The position numbers and the translations under genes are program-made. The notes below the pieces were generated by a model. It did not search any database. It had not been told where the DNA came from and saw only the letters and a list, made by a program, of their open reading frames with translations. Positions 25,095-33,311 of a stretch of DNA of 64,000 bases are shown piece by piece (position 1 is the stretch's first letter; every line of letters starts with the position of its first letter). This DNA comes from RDXT01 sp033765305 (GTDB lineage: Bacteria > Bacteroidota > Bacteroidia > J057): positions 27,769-91,768 of the forward strand of contig JANRID010000042.1 of the NCBI GenBank assembly GCA_033765305.1, read 5' to 3'.

Positions 25095-26606
25095 ATGGCC
25101 CGGACTGCGGACAAGCTGCACGAGCTGATCCATTCGATGAGCATGTCGGAGAAGCGGTATTTCCGCCTCTTTGCCAACCGTTACGAATCGGACAGCGGCA
25201 AGAACTACCTGGTGCTGTTCGACCTGCTCGAAGCCATGCCGGTGTACGACGCCGACCAGCTGAGCCGCCGGCTGGAGAAGGCAGGTTTGCCGACCCGCCA
25301 CACCGCATCGGATAAAAACTACCTCTACCACCTGATTCTCAGGGGACTGAGTGCATTTTACGCGGGCCGTACCCTGACGCAGCGCATCAAGGAGGCCCTG
25401 CACCAGGTGGAGATTCTCTACGAACGGGGCATGCACCGGCAGGGGCTGGCCCTGCTGCGCAAGATCAAGCCCCAGGCGGCTTATTACAGCCTATATCCCC
25501 TTCTGCTGGAAATTCTGGCCTGGGAGCAGAAGGCCCTGGCGCTGGAGGACGATCCTGCGGCGATGCTCGAATCGCTGGAGGAATCGGTGCAGGCGCTGGC
25601 CAAAATGGACAATCTTTCCGCCTTTACCCGCCTGTACTACCAGATGCTGCAGCTGCGCCGGGAAGCGCCCTGCGTGCGCTCGGCGCAGGATGCCGAAGCC
25701 TACGGCGACCTGTTCGGCCACCCGTTCATGGCGCGGGCCGAGGTGGCGATGTCGTTTCAGGCCGAACTGCTGTATCAGCGGATCCGGGCCATGTACTTTG
25801 CCGGCATGCGGCAGGAGCAGGAGGAGCTGCGCGAGCTGCTGGCGCTGCTCCGGCTGATGCGCCAGGACCCGGAGCAGTACGAGCAGGAGTTTCCGCTGGA
25901 AGTCGCCCAGACCCTGGGGCGCATCCTCTGGCTGCGGCGCCGGGAGCCGGAGGCGGAGTTCCGGAAGGAGCTCGACGGCTTCCAGGCCTTTCCGGAGCGG
26001 GTCCGGAAATCGCGGCGCGACGTGGCGCTGCAGGTGCTCATCGACAGCCATGCGGCGGAGATGGCGCGTGCCCTGGACCTGGGCCAGGCCGATGCGGTGC
26101 GGCAGCAGGCAGCAGGCCTTTCGGCCCTGCTCGACGATCCGCGCCTGCCTGCCGGCGATCTCCGGCGGAGCTATCTGCAGTACCAGCTGGCAGCGGCCTG
26201 GCTCAGCCTCGGCGAGCCGCGCAGCGCGCTTCCGTTCCTCAATGCGCTGCTCAACAGCGGATTGGGAGACACCCATCCGCACCGCTTCCGCTTTGCCCGC
26301 CTGCTCAACCTGGCCGCCCATTACGCGCTGGGCAATCTGGATCTGGTCCGGTACGAGGCAGATTCGCTCTTCCGCGCCCTGCGGGCGCAGCCGCGCCCGT
26401 ACTGCGCGGAGCGTGCCCTCGCGGCGATGTTCCGCAAGCTGGCCCGCGCCCCGGTCAGCGCTGCCGATGTGCTGCAGAACGGGCTTGCCGGGCTGCGCAG
26501 CTGCCTCCAGGACCCCTTCGAGCAGGAGCTGGCGGATCAGTTTGGCTGGGACCGCTGGATCCGGGCGCAGCTGGCACAAGGTCCCATGCTGGAGCTGCGC
26601 GGGTAG
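25095..26606 (+). CDS. Large helical-repeat protein of unknown function
   Basis: 503-aa cytoplasmic protein without signal or membrane segments. It begins MARTADKLHELIHSMSMSEKRYFRLFANRYESDSGKNYLVLFDLLEAMPVYDADQLSRRLEKAG and continues as amphipathic helices rich in leucine, arginine and glutamate (for example RGMHRQGLALLRKIKPQAAYYSLYPLLLEILAWEQKAL and LSLGEPRSALPFLNALLNSGL), a TPR/HAT-like solenoid pattern. I have the impression that similar N-termini (KLHELI...LS..EKRYF) occur in several Bacteroidota hypothetical proteins, but cannot name a family. No catalytic motif is seen; a scaffold role is a guess. Its own consensus promoter precedes it and lon is convergent 25 bases away. Confidence 0.75.
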   Translation: MARTADKLHELIHSMSMSEKRYFRLFANRYESDSGKNYLVLFDLLEAMPVYDADQLSRRLEKAGLPTRHTASDKNYLYHLILRGLSAFYAGRTLTQRIKEALHQVEILYERGMHRQGLALLRKIKPQAAYYSLYPLLLEILAWEQKALALEDDPAAMLESLEESVQALAKMDNLSAFTRLYYQMLQLRREAPCVRSAQDAEAYGDLFGHPFMARAEVAMSFQAELLYQRIRAMYFAGMRQEQEELRELLALLRLMRQDPEQYEQEFPLEVAQTLGRILWLRRREPEAEFRKELDGFQAFPERVRKSRRDVALQVLIDSHAAEMARALDLGQADAVRQQAAGLSALLDDPRLPAGDLRRSYLQYQLAAAWLSLGEPRSALPFLNALLNSGLGDTHPHRFRFARLLNLAAHYALGNLDLVRYEADSLFRALRAQPRPYCAERALAAMFRKLARAPVSAADVLQNGLAGLRSCLQDPFEQELADQFGWDRWIRAQLAQGPMLELRG

Positions 26607-26631
26607 CTGCACATGCCCGAAGGCTTGGCTG

Positions 26632-29151
26632 TCAGGCTTTTCCCACAATCTGCCGGATCTGGTCCAGCTGGTTGGTCAGCAGGGCGGCCTCGCCTTCCCG
26701 CTTGGGCGGCAGCAGGTTGATCGCCTTCTGCGCCAGCTTTTTATCAATCGCCAGCCGGAGCACCTCCTCCATTTCCGATACGTAGCGGATCTCCAGGCCG
26801 CGCAGGTATTCAGGCTTGATTTCGCTCACATCCTTCTCATTTTCTGCGGACATGATGACCGTTTTGATCCCGGCCCGCACGGCAGCCAGCACCTTCTCCT
26901 GGATGCCGCCGACGGGCAGCACCTTGCCCCGCAGGGTGATCTCGCCGGTCATGGCCAGGGAGGGCGTGGTGAGCCGCTGCGAGAAGATGGAGGCCAGCGA
27001 GGTGAGCATGGCGACGCCGGCCGAAGGGCCGTCTTTGGGAATAGCGCCAGCAGGAATATGGAGGTGCACATCCCAGCGGGTGAATACCTCGTGCGGAATG
27101 CCGAGGCGCTCGCAGTTGGCACGCAGGTAAATGAAGGCCAGGGTAGCCGATTCCTTCATCACATCGCCCAGCTGGCCGGTCATGCTGAGCTTGCCGCTGC
27201 CGGGCGTGAGGGTGGACTCGATGAAGAGGATATCGCCGCCTACGGGCGTCCAGGCCAGCCCGATGGCAACGCCCGGCGCCTGGATCTGCTGGTACTGCTC
27301 GTTTTCGAAGCGGGAGATGCCCAGAAAGTCGCGGAGATTCTTCTCCGTCACGCTGATGCGCTGCTGGCGGTCGAGCACGATTTTGCGGGCGGCCTTGCGG
27401 CAGATCGCAGCAAGCTGCTGGTCGAGGCTGCGCACGCCCGACTCGCGGGTGTACTGCTCGATGATGCGCTGCATGGCTTTGGGAGTAATGGAAAGCTGCG
27501 CTGCCAGCAGGCCGTGGTCCTTGCGGATTTTGGGCAGCAGGTGGCGCTTGGCGATTTCCATTTTTTCCTCCTGCGAATAGCCGTTGATCTCGATGATCTC
27601 CATCCGGTCGCGCAGGGCGGGGTGGATGGTGGAGAGGGTATTGGCGGTGCAGATGAACATGACCCGCGAGAGGTCGTACTCCACTTCTAGGAAGTTGTCG
27701 CGGAAGGAATTGTTCTGCTCCGGATCGAGGACCTCCAGCAGGGCGGCGGCGGGGTCGCCGCGGAAATCGCTGCCGATCTTGTCGATCTCGTCGAGCATAA
27801 AGACCGGGTTGCTGGTGGTGGCTTTTTTGAGCCCCTGGATGATGCGGCCGGGCATGGCGCCGATGTAGGTGCGGCGGTGGCCGCGGATTTCGGCCTCGTC
27901 ATGGGCGCCGCCGAGGGAAATGCGGATAAATTCCTTGCCCATCGCACGGGCGATGGACTTGCCGAGGGAGGTTTTGCCTACGCCGGGCGGGCCGTAAAAG
28001 CAGATGATTGGCGATTTTTTATCCGTCTTGAGCTGCAGCACGGCCAGGTGCTCCAGGATCCGCTCCTTGACCTTTTCCAGCCCGTAGTGGTCGTCGTCGA
28101 GGATGGACTGCACGCGGGAGAAGTCAGCCTGATCGCCGGCGTAGCGGCGCCAGGGCAGGTCCAGCAGCCATTCGAGGTAGTTCATCACCACCGCGTAGTC
28201 GGGCATGGCGGGGGTGAGGCGGGAGAGGCGGGTGAGTTCTTTGAAGAATACGCGGGCGACTTCGTCGGGCCAGTCTTTGGCTGCGGCACGGGCGCGCAGG
28301 TCTTCGAGGTCGGATTCGCCGCCGCCTTCGCCCAGCTCGTCCTGGATGGTTCGGATCTGCTGGCGGAGGATGTACTCGCGCTGCTGCTTGTCGAGGTCGA
28401 GTTTGACCTTGGTCTGGATTTCTTCGCTCAGTTCGAGGACTTTCAGTTCGTTGCCCAGGTGCTGCAGCACCAGCTTGCCTTTTTCCAGCAGGCTGTCGGT
28501 TTCGAGGATCTGCTGCTTGTCCTCCACCTCCAGGTTGAGGTTGGAGGCGATGAAATGGGTGAGAAAGCTGAGGCTTTCAATATTGTCGAGTGCAATGCGG
28601 GCTTCGTTGGGGATGTTGGGCGAAAGCTCGATGATGCGGCCGGCCTCCTCCTTGAGGCTGTACATCAGGGCACGGGCCTCGTCCTGGCTGGGGTACAGCT
28701 CGGAAGCCTTGGTGATGCGGGCGAGGAAGTAGGGCTCCTCCGCAGTAAACTCATCGATGCGGAACTTGCTGCGGCCCTGAATGACGATGGTGATGCTGCC
28801 GTCGGGCATTTTGAGCAGCTTGAGGATGCGCGCTACAGCACCGCAGGTGAAGAGATCCTCCGCACGGGGCTGCTCGATCTCCATGTTGCGCTGGGTGACG
28901 ACACCCAGCAGCCGCTCGGGGCTGCGGTATACCTCGCGGACGAGCTGGATCGATTTATCCCGGCCCACCGTGATCGGGATAATGATCCCCGGATACAGCA
29001 CGGTATTTTTCAGCGGCAGAATCCCGATGACCTCCGGAAGCTGCTCCTCGGCCATGCGCTCCTCTTCCACGCTGGTGATTACCGGAAATTCTTCGTCCAG
29101 AAACCCCACAGAGTCCAGGTTCATATATGTCATCATGTCTGGTTCGGTCAT
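26632..29151 (-). CDS. lon: Endopeptidase La (Lon protease)
   Basis: ATP-dependent cytoplasmic protease of 839 aa that degrades misfolded and regulatory proteins. The N-terminal substrate-binding domain starts LPEVIGILPLKNTVLYPGIIIPITVGRDKSIQL (residue about 38). The AAA+ module contains Walker A FYGPPGVGKTSLGKSIARAMGKEF near residue 385 and Walker B PVFMLDEIDKIGSDFRGDPAAALLEVLDPEQN near 455. The C-terminal S16 domain holds the catalytic Ser in PKDGPSAGVAMLTSLAS near 710 and the catalytic Lys in LPVGGIQEKVLAAVRAGI near 750. The first 35 residues are an acidic extension (MTEPDMMTYMNLDSVGFLDEEFP) common in Bacteroidota Lon. Confidence 0.97.
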   Translation of the reverse strand: MTEPDMMTYMNLDSVGFLDEEFPVITSVEEERMAEEQLPEVIGILPLKNTVLYPGIIIPITVGRDKSIQLVREVYRSPERLLGVVTQRNMEIEQPRAEDLFTCGAVARILKLLKMPDGSITIVIQGRSKFRIDEFTAEEPYFLARITKASELYPSQDEARALMYSLKEEAGRIIELSPNIPNEARIALDNIESLSFLTHFIASNLNLEVEDKQQILETDSLLEKGKLVLQHLGNELKVLELSEEIQTKVKLDLDKQQREYILRQQIRTIQDELGEGGGESDLEDLRARAAAKDWPDEVARVFFKELTRLSRLTPAMPDYAVVMNYLEWLLDLPWRRYAGDQADFSRVQSILDDDHYGLEKVKERILEHLAVLQLKTDKKSPIICFYGPPGVGKTSLGKSIARAMGKEFIRISLGGAHDEAEIRGHRRTYIGAMPGRIIQGLKKATTSNPVFMLDEIDKIGSDFRGDPAAALLEVLDPEQNNSFRDNFLEVEYDLSRVMFICTANTLSTIHPALRDRMEIIEINGYSQEEKMEIAKRHLLPKIRKDHGLLAAQLSITPKAMQRIIEQYTRESGVRSLDQQLAAICRKAARKIVLDRQQRISVTEKNLRDFLGISRFENEQYQQIQAPGVAIGLAWTPVGGDILFIESTLTPGSGKLSMTGQLGDVMKESATLAFIYLRANCERLGIPHEVFTRWDVHLHIPAGAIPKDGPSAGVAMLTSLASIFSQRLTTPSLAMTGEITLRGKVLPVGGIQEKVLAAVRAGIKTVIMSAENEKDVSEIKPEYLRGLEIRYVSEMEEVLRLAIDKKLAQKAINLLPPKREGEAALLTNQLDQIRQIVGKA

Positions 29152-29272
29152 ACCTAAGGTGCCAGGTTGTCTGACAGGCAGGTGTTTGTGCTTGAAAATC
29201 AGCTATATACAGCCATATAGCGCAAAGCCTGTGCCTGAGCGTGCAAAGTTCGCTATTTTAGGCCGGATTTAA

Positions 29273-29280
29273 TATTTTTG
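29273..29280 (+). promoter_or_regulatory. Consensus -7 promoter element for the DUF5606 gene
   Basis: TATTTTTG matches TAnnTTTG exactly, 24 bases before the ATG at 29305, in the AT-rich region divergent from lon. Confidence 0.55.
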
Positions 29281-29304
29281 CCCGCTGATTCCAAACCGTG
29301 ATAT

Positions 29305-29778
29305 ATGAGCGTATCGATCAAAGATGTGGTTTCCATGACCGGGGCTCCGGGCCTGTACCGGATTCTGAAAGCCGACGACAAGGCCATTGTCATCGAGTCC
29401 ATGGACGACAAGAAGAAGCGCCAGCTGGTGAAGGGCAGCATGATGGTCTCCAAGCTGATCGATGTCAGCATCTATACGGATACTGAAAGCGAGCCGCTGG
29501 CCCTGGTGCTCAAATCGATCCGCGAGAAGTACGGCGACCAGCTGCCGGTGACCAAGGAAAGCGGGAAAGATGAGCTCTACGGCTTCCTGGGCGAGGTGCT
29601 GCCCACCTTCGACCGGGAGCGTGTGTATCCCTCCAACATCAAGAAGCTGGTGAGCTGGTACCAGATCCTGGTGGAAAACGGCGTGGAGTTCGACTGGGAG
29701 CCGGAGGCGGAAACGGCAGACGCGGAGTCCGAAGAAGCTGAATCCGAGGAGGCCGAAGCCGAATCTGCCGAAGCCTGA
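29305..29778 (+). CDS. DUF5606 domain protein
   Basis: 157-aa protein of the Bacteroidota-restricted DUF5606 family. The characteristic N-terminus is VSIKDVVSMTGAPGLYRILKADDKAIVIESMDDKKKRQLVKGSMMVSKLIDVSIYTD, which looks like a small SH3-like barrel, followed by a helical part (LALVLKSIREKYGDQLPVTKESGKDELYGFLGEVLPTFDRERVYPSNIKKLVSWYQILVENGVEFD). The tail from about 131 is a run of Glu/Ala/Ser (AETADAESEEAESEEAEAESAEA), likely disordered. Function unknown. It is followed four bases later by a DUF2231 membrane protein gene, suggesting one operon. Confidence 0.85.
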   Translation: MSVSIKDVVSMTGAPGLYRILKADDKAIVIESMDDKKKRQLVKGSMMVSKLIDVSIYTDTESEPLALVLKSIREKYGDQLPVTKESGKDELYGFLGEVLPTFDRERVYPSNIKKLVSWYQILVENGVEFDWEPEAETADAESEEAESEEAEAESAEA

Positions 29779-29781
29779 CCG

Positions 29782-30207
29782 ATGCCGGCCCATCCCTTTT
29801 CGGTGCATTTTCCGGTGGCGCTGCTGCTGATCGCAGCGGCAGCGTATCTCATCGGCCTGTTCCGGATGGGGATCGTCTTCATCCCCGCAGCCATGATCGC
29901 CCACGGGCTCGGCGTGCTGGGGCTGATCGCTGCCATCCTCACGGGCCGCGCTGCGCAGGCCTACGTGACGCGCACGCCTGCGCTGGAGCCGCTCCTGGAG
30001 CGGCACGAGCTGCTGGCCTACCTCACGACCTGGGTGTATCTGCTGCTCGGCGTGTGGATGTATCTGCGCAAGGGCAAGACCTCCCAAGCCGAGCAGGCGC
30101 TCTTTACCCTGTGCTTCGTGGCCGTGACGGCCCTCATGGCCTGGAGCGCGCACCTGGGCGGCGTGATGGTGTACCAGCACGGGGCCGGGGTACAGCTGGT
30201 TCCTTGA
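29782..30207 (+). CDS. DUF2231-like small integral membrane protein
   Basis: 141-aa inner-membrane protein with four hydrophobic segments. The N-terminal motif HPFSVHFPVALLLIAAAAYLIGL, with His-Pro and HFP at the entrance to TM1, and GHLGGVMVYQHG-like SAHLGGVMVYQHGAG at the end of TM4, are hallmarks of the DUF2231 family, where the histidines may bind heme or metal. It starts four bases after the DUF5606 stop. Role unknown; in other bacteria DUF2231 genes neighbour cytochromes and copper proteins, which fits the HMA-like lipoprotein that follows. Confidence 0.8.
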   Translation: MPAHPFSVHFPVALLLIAAAAYLIGLFRMGIVFIPAAMIAHGLGVLGLIAAILTGRAAQAYVTRTPALEPLLERHELLAYLTTWVYLLLGVWMYLRKGKTSQAEQALFTLCFVAVTALMAWSAHLGGVMVYQHGAGVQLVP

Positions 30208-30224
30208 TTTTCAATCTATTGCCT

Positions 30225-30593
30225 ATGAAGCGTGCCCATTTTTCCGCCCTTGCCGCCCTGGCCCTCGCCCTGATGCTGGCCGGCTGCAAGCAGGCGCAGA
30301 CCCGGTTTTTCGCCGAAGGCAGCTGCCCCGAATGCCAGGCCCTCATCGAGGCCGCGCTGGAGGATGCGCCGGGGGTGGTCTCCGCATCCTGGGACCCTGC
30401 GAGCAGCCTGGCGACGGTGAGCTACCGGCCGGGCCGCAGTTCCGAAGAAGCGCTCCAGCAGGCGCTGGCGCAGGCCGGTTTTGCCACCGGCTACTACGAG
30501 CCCGACTCCGCGGCCCGCAGCCGCCTGCCCGAATGCTGCCGCACGCCCATCACCCGCAAGCTGGAGCGGCCCGGCGAGGCAGGGCATCCCTGA
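30225..30593 (+). CDS. Lipoprotein with heavy-metal-associated (HMA)-like domain
   Basis: 122-aa predicted lipoprotein. The signal ends in the lipobox LMLAGC with lipidated C21. The mature part has the beta-alpha-beta order of an HMA domain: TRFFAEGSCPECQALIEAALEDAPGVVSASWDPASSLATVSYRPGRSSEEALQQALAQAGFAT, with a metal-binding-like CPEC (C34, C37) in place of the usual MxCxxC. A second cysteine pair occurs near the end (PECCRTPI, C104-C105). It follows the DUF2231 gene by 17 bases. Copper or zinc trapping at the membrane is an inference. Confidence 0.78.
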   Translation: MKRAHFSALAALALALMLAGCKQAQTRFFAEGSCPECQALIEAALEDAPGVVSASWDPASSLATVSYRPGRSSEEALQQALAQAGFATGYYEPDSAARSRLPECCRTPITRKLERPGEAGHP

Positions 30594-30649
30594 GCGCCCG
30601 CCGCCTGGCGCGTCTGCCCCATGTATTCCGGCTGAATCCCCTGCAAGAC

Positions 30650-31111
30650 TTATTGCCCTTCCGGCTGGCCCGTTTCAAGCCAGGCCTTCAGCCGCTGGAA
30701 TGCAGCCGCATGTGCTGCAGTGCCCATGCGGTAGCTCATGCCCATCAGCAGCGCCGGGGCCCGCAGCGTCATGCGCTCCGTCACGAGGGTGCCGCCGCCG
30801 TCCTGCCGGATGCGGATCTCGTTGGATACGAATACGTTCGGCTGCTGGAGCGCTTCGGAGCGGATGGCTCCGCCGCCCAGCAGCGCAGTCCGGGCAAGGT
30901 AGCGGATGGAGATGCGGAACGGGCCGAACGGAATCAGGTCGGTGATCCGGTACTGATAGCCCGTGCGGCGTGCCTCTTCCGGCGGCAGGGCCTCGATCTG
31001 CTGCACCAGCGGATTGAGCCGGGCCGCCTGCCGGAAATCGGATAAGATTGCATAGACCGCATCCGGAGCCGCTGCGATCCGGATCTGATGTTCGAAAATC
31101 CGCTCTTGCAT
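30650..31111 (-). CDS. SRPBCC family protein
   Basis: 153-aa START/Bet v1-like protein. The first strand and helix read FEHQIRIAAAPDAVYAILSDFRQAARLNPLVQQIEALPPEEARRTGYQYRITD, a typical polyketide-cyclase/SRPBCC opening with the W/N-P position at LNPLVQ. It is followed by alternating strands (ISIRYLARTAL, NVFVSNEIRIRQDGGGTLVTERMTLRAP) and a long C-terminal helix (AAHAAAFQRLKAWLETG). Start at 31111 (MQERIFEH); an ATG three codons upstream is the alternative. A hydrophobic ligand-binding role is known for the fold but the ligand is unknown. The 95-base gap on the upstream side contains no gene. Confidence 0.75.
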   Translation of the reverse strand: MQERIFEHQIRIAAAPDAVYAILSDFRQAARLNPLVQQIEALPPEEARRTGYQYRITDLIPFGPFRISIRYLARTALLGGGAIRSEALQQPNVFVSNEIRIRQDGGGTLVTERMTLRAPALLMGMSYRMGTAAHAAAFQRLKAWLETGQPEGQ

Positions 31112-31210
31112 AGCGCACAAGCCTGAAATTGGAGGCCGTTCGCTGGCGGCTTTCCGGGGTGATACAGATACGGCGGAGAGTACGACGGCTCAATAGTACG
31201 AAAAATCTGA

Positions 31211-31687
31211 TTATTCCGGACGTGTGCCGGAAGATTTTTCCAGGAGCTGCATCCAGCGGGCCCAGACGGCATCCGGCACCCGGAAGCGGGATGCGCAGGC
31301 TGCCGCGGCCTCGGGGCTCCAGCCCCAGCGGAAGCGTCCGTACAGGGCGATGCAGGCGCTGACGCGGTAATTGGCGGCGCAGTGCACGAAGCTGTGCAGG
31401 CCTTCGGCTTCCCAGGCGCGGAGCGCCGCCTCGAATGCAGCGTAATGCGCAGGCTCGGGCGCATCGAAGGGAATGGGCAGATTCAGATAGCGCATGCCGA
31501 GTGTGCGGCACCGCGTTTCCTCCTCCGGCAGGGCATAGGGCGCATCCGGCAGGCCCAGATTCAGCACGGCCTGCACCCCGGCCCCGGCCAGGGCGGCAAG
31601 CTGCGCAGCCGAAGGCTGCCCGCCGGTCCAGATCCGCGGGCTGGCCGGGTAAAAATTCCGGATGGCGGCGATGTCCGGAGGAATCAC
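31211..31687 (-). CDS. Protein tyrosine phosphatase family-like protein with atypical C-x4-R loop
   Basis: 158-aa protein with a dual-specificity-phosphatase-like layout: IRNFYPASPRIWTGGQPSAAQLAALAGAGVQAVLNLGLPD at the N-terminus and a P-loop-like FVHCAANYRVSACIALYGRFRWGWSPEAAAA near residue 105. The loop has Cys and Arg separated by four residues (HCAANYR) instead of the canonical five, as I recall from a bacterial subgroup annotated as phosphatase family. Activity is therefore uncertain. The start is the GTG at 31687, whose GTGA overlaps the stop of marC; no suitable ATG precedes the conserved region. Translational coupling to marC follows from the overlap. Confidence 0.72.
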   Translation of the reverse strand: MIPPDIAAIRNFYPASPRIWTGGQPSAAQLAALAGAGVQAVLNLGLPDAPYALPEEETRCRTLGMRYLNLPIPFDAPEPAHYAAFEAALRAWEAEGLHSFVHCAANYRVSACIALYGRFRWGWSPEAAAACASRFRVPDAVWARWMQLLEKSSGTRPE

Positions 31688-32274
31688 AGGTGGAGAAATT
31701 TCTGGATGCCGTTCATCAGCATTTCCACGGACACAGTCACCAGCACCATGCCCATCAGGCGCTCGATGGCGATGAGGCCCTTTTCGCCCAGGTACTTGTT
31801 GAGCCCGGTCGAGAAGAGCAGGATAATCCCTGTGGCGAGCCAGGCCAGCAGCAGGGCGGCCAGCCATTCGGGCCAGCGGCCGGGCTCCTGGCTCATCAGC
31901 AGCAGTTCGGTTGCCATGGCCGAGGGGCCGGCCACGTAGGGGATGGCCAGCGGCACGATGAAGGGCTCGCTGCCTTCCACCTGCTCGCGCAGCGGCTTGT
32001 CGGGTGCAGGGAAAATCATCCGCAGCGCGATCAGCAGCAGGATGATGCCGCCGCCCATGGTCAGGGCCGGCTCGGAGATGTGCAGGGCCTTGAGCGCATA
32101 CTGGCCGGAGAACAGGAAAAATACCAGCACCCCGAGGGCAATGAGCAGCTCGCGGATGACCACCTTGCGGCGCCGTTCCGGCGCCACGGGCTTGAGCGCA
32201 GCGACAAAAAAGGCAATATTGCCCAGCGGGTCCATTACCAGAAACAGCAGCAGGGCGGCGGAGGTGAGGGTCAT
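31684..32274 (-). CDS. MarC family membrane protein
   Basis: 196-aa integral membrane protein with about six hydrophobic segments. MarC-family landmarks are LFLVMDPLGNIAFFVAALK at TM1 (conserved DP-GN), GGIILLLIALRMIF with the following FIVPLAIPYVAGPSAMATELLLM (conserved P-x-GP), and GLNKYLGEKGLIAIERLMGMVLVTVSVEMLMNGI at the C-terminus. It is closest to the YhgN/NAAT type. Despite the name, involvement in multiple antibiotic resistance is not supported for the family; some archaeal members transport amino acids. Its stop overlaps the GTG of the phosphatase-like gene. Confidence 0.9.
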   Translation of the reverse strand: MTLTSAALLLFLVMDPLGNIAFFVAALKPVAPERRRKVVIRELLIALGVLVFFLFSGQYALKALHISEPALTMGGGIILLLIALRMIFPAPDKPLREQVEGSEPFIVPLAIPYVAGPSAMATELLLMSQEPGRWPEWLAALLLAWLATGIILLFSTGLNKYLGEKGLIAIERLMGMVLVTVSVEMLMNGIQKFLHL

Positions 32275-32402
32275 AGCGGCAGGCGGTCAGGTGCGCTGCA
32301 AAGGTACCTGCTGCGGGGAGATTTGCCAACCAGCCCGGAATGGTTGATCCGGTCGCACATTTTCACTATCTCGCAGCTTGTACTCCGCAGCAAATCCCCT
32401 CC

Positions 32403-33221
32403 ATGCGTGTCCCGCAGGCCCATACGCTGAATGAAGTCATCGAACGGCTGGATGAGATCATCCGCTACGCGCAGGTGCGCAGCAGCCGGCTGGGATATTT
32501 TCCTGCGCTGTACAAGAAAGTGACGATTGCGGTGCAGGAGGGCATTGCGCGGGGCGCGTTCGACGACGGCCCGCGGATGGAGGAGCTCGATGTGATTTTC
32601 GCCAACCGCTACCTCGAAGCCTTCGATGCATGGGTCAACGGGCGGCCTTGCACGGCATCGTGGCGGTTGGCCTTCGAAGCCAGCCAGGAGCGCCATCTGA
32701 TCATCCTGCAGCACCTGATGCTGGGGATGAATGCCCACATCAACCTGGATCTGGGGATTGCAGCCGCACATACGGCGCCGGGGCAGGCCATCAGCGGGCT
32801 GAAAGCCGATTTTTACCGCATCAATCTGGTGCTGGCGGCTCTGGTGGACCAGGTGCAGGACGAAATCGGCGGCGTATCGCCGGCGGTCCGGGTGCTGGAC
32901 CGCATGGCGGGGCGGCTGGACGAGCATGCCGCCGAGCAGGGACTGAAGCTTTTCCGCAACCTGGCCTGGCGGCACGCCAGGCGCTTTGCCGGTACGCCGC
33001 CCCGTGAACAGGAGGCCGAACTCTTCCGCCTGGACCGCTATGTCAGCCTGCTGGGGCGCAAGCTGCGCTCGCCCGGCCGGCTGGCCGGCCTGGCCCTCCG
33101 CTTTACCCGCCTCGGCGAGCAGGCCGACCCTGCTGCAGTGATCCGGGGGCTGGACCACCTGCCTTCGCCCAAACCCGCCCTGCTGCTGCCGAACGGCTGG
33201 GAGCAGGAAATGGAGGCCTGA
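32403..33221 (+). CDS. DUF5995 family protein
   Basis: 272-aa soluble, all-helical protein. Conserved DUF5995 features are the N-terminal VIERLDEIIRYAQVRSSRLGYFPALYKKVTIAVQEGIARGAFDDGPRMEELDVIFANRYLEAFDAW and the central ERHLIILQHLMLGMNAHINLDLGIAAA (the LGMNAHINxDL signature). The C-terminal half is RLDRYVSLLGRKLRSPGRLAGLALRFTRLGEQADPAAVIRGLD. The start at 32403 is chosen because the helix LNEVIERLDEII follows; the in-frame ATG at 32340 adds 21 residues. Function of the family is unknown. Confidence 0.85.
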   Translation: MRVPQAHTLNEVIERLDEIIRYAQVRSSRLGYFPALYKKVTIAVQEGIARGAFDDGPRMEELDVIFANRYLEAFDAWVNGRPCTASWRLAFEASQERHLIILQHLMLGMNAHINLDLGIAAAHTAPGQAISGLKADFYRINLVLAALVDQVQDEIGGVSPAVRVLDRMAGRLDEHAAEQGLKLFRNLAWRHARRFAGTPPREQEAELFRLDRYVSLLGRKLRSPGRLAGLALRFTRLGEQADPAAVIRGLDHLPSPKPALLLPNGWEQEMEA

Positions 33222-33256
33222 TGCGGCAGCGCTGCACCAGATTTAACGGTCCCGTG

Positions 33257-33288
33257 TTGATCTGTTAACACAGGAATTGCTACCTTCA
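33257..33288 (+). promoter_or_regulatory. Promoter TTG-N21-TACCTTCA
   Basis: TTG at 33257-33259 and TACCTTCA at 33281-33288, 23 bases before the ATG at 33312. The spacing fits the Bacteroidota pattern. Confidence 0.55.
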
Positions 33289-33311
33289 TCCTCTCACCGC
33301 AATTCCCTGCT

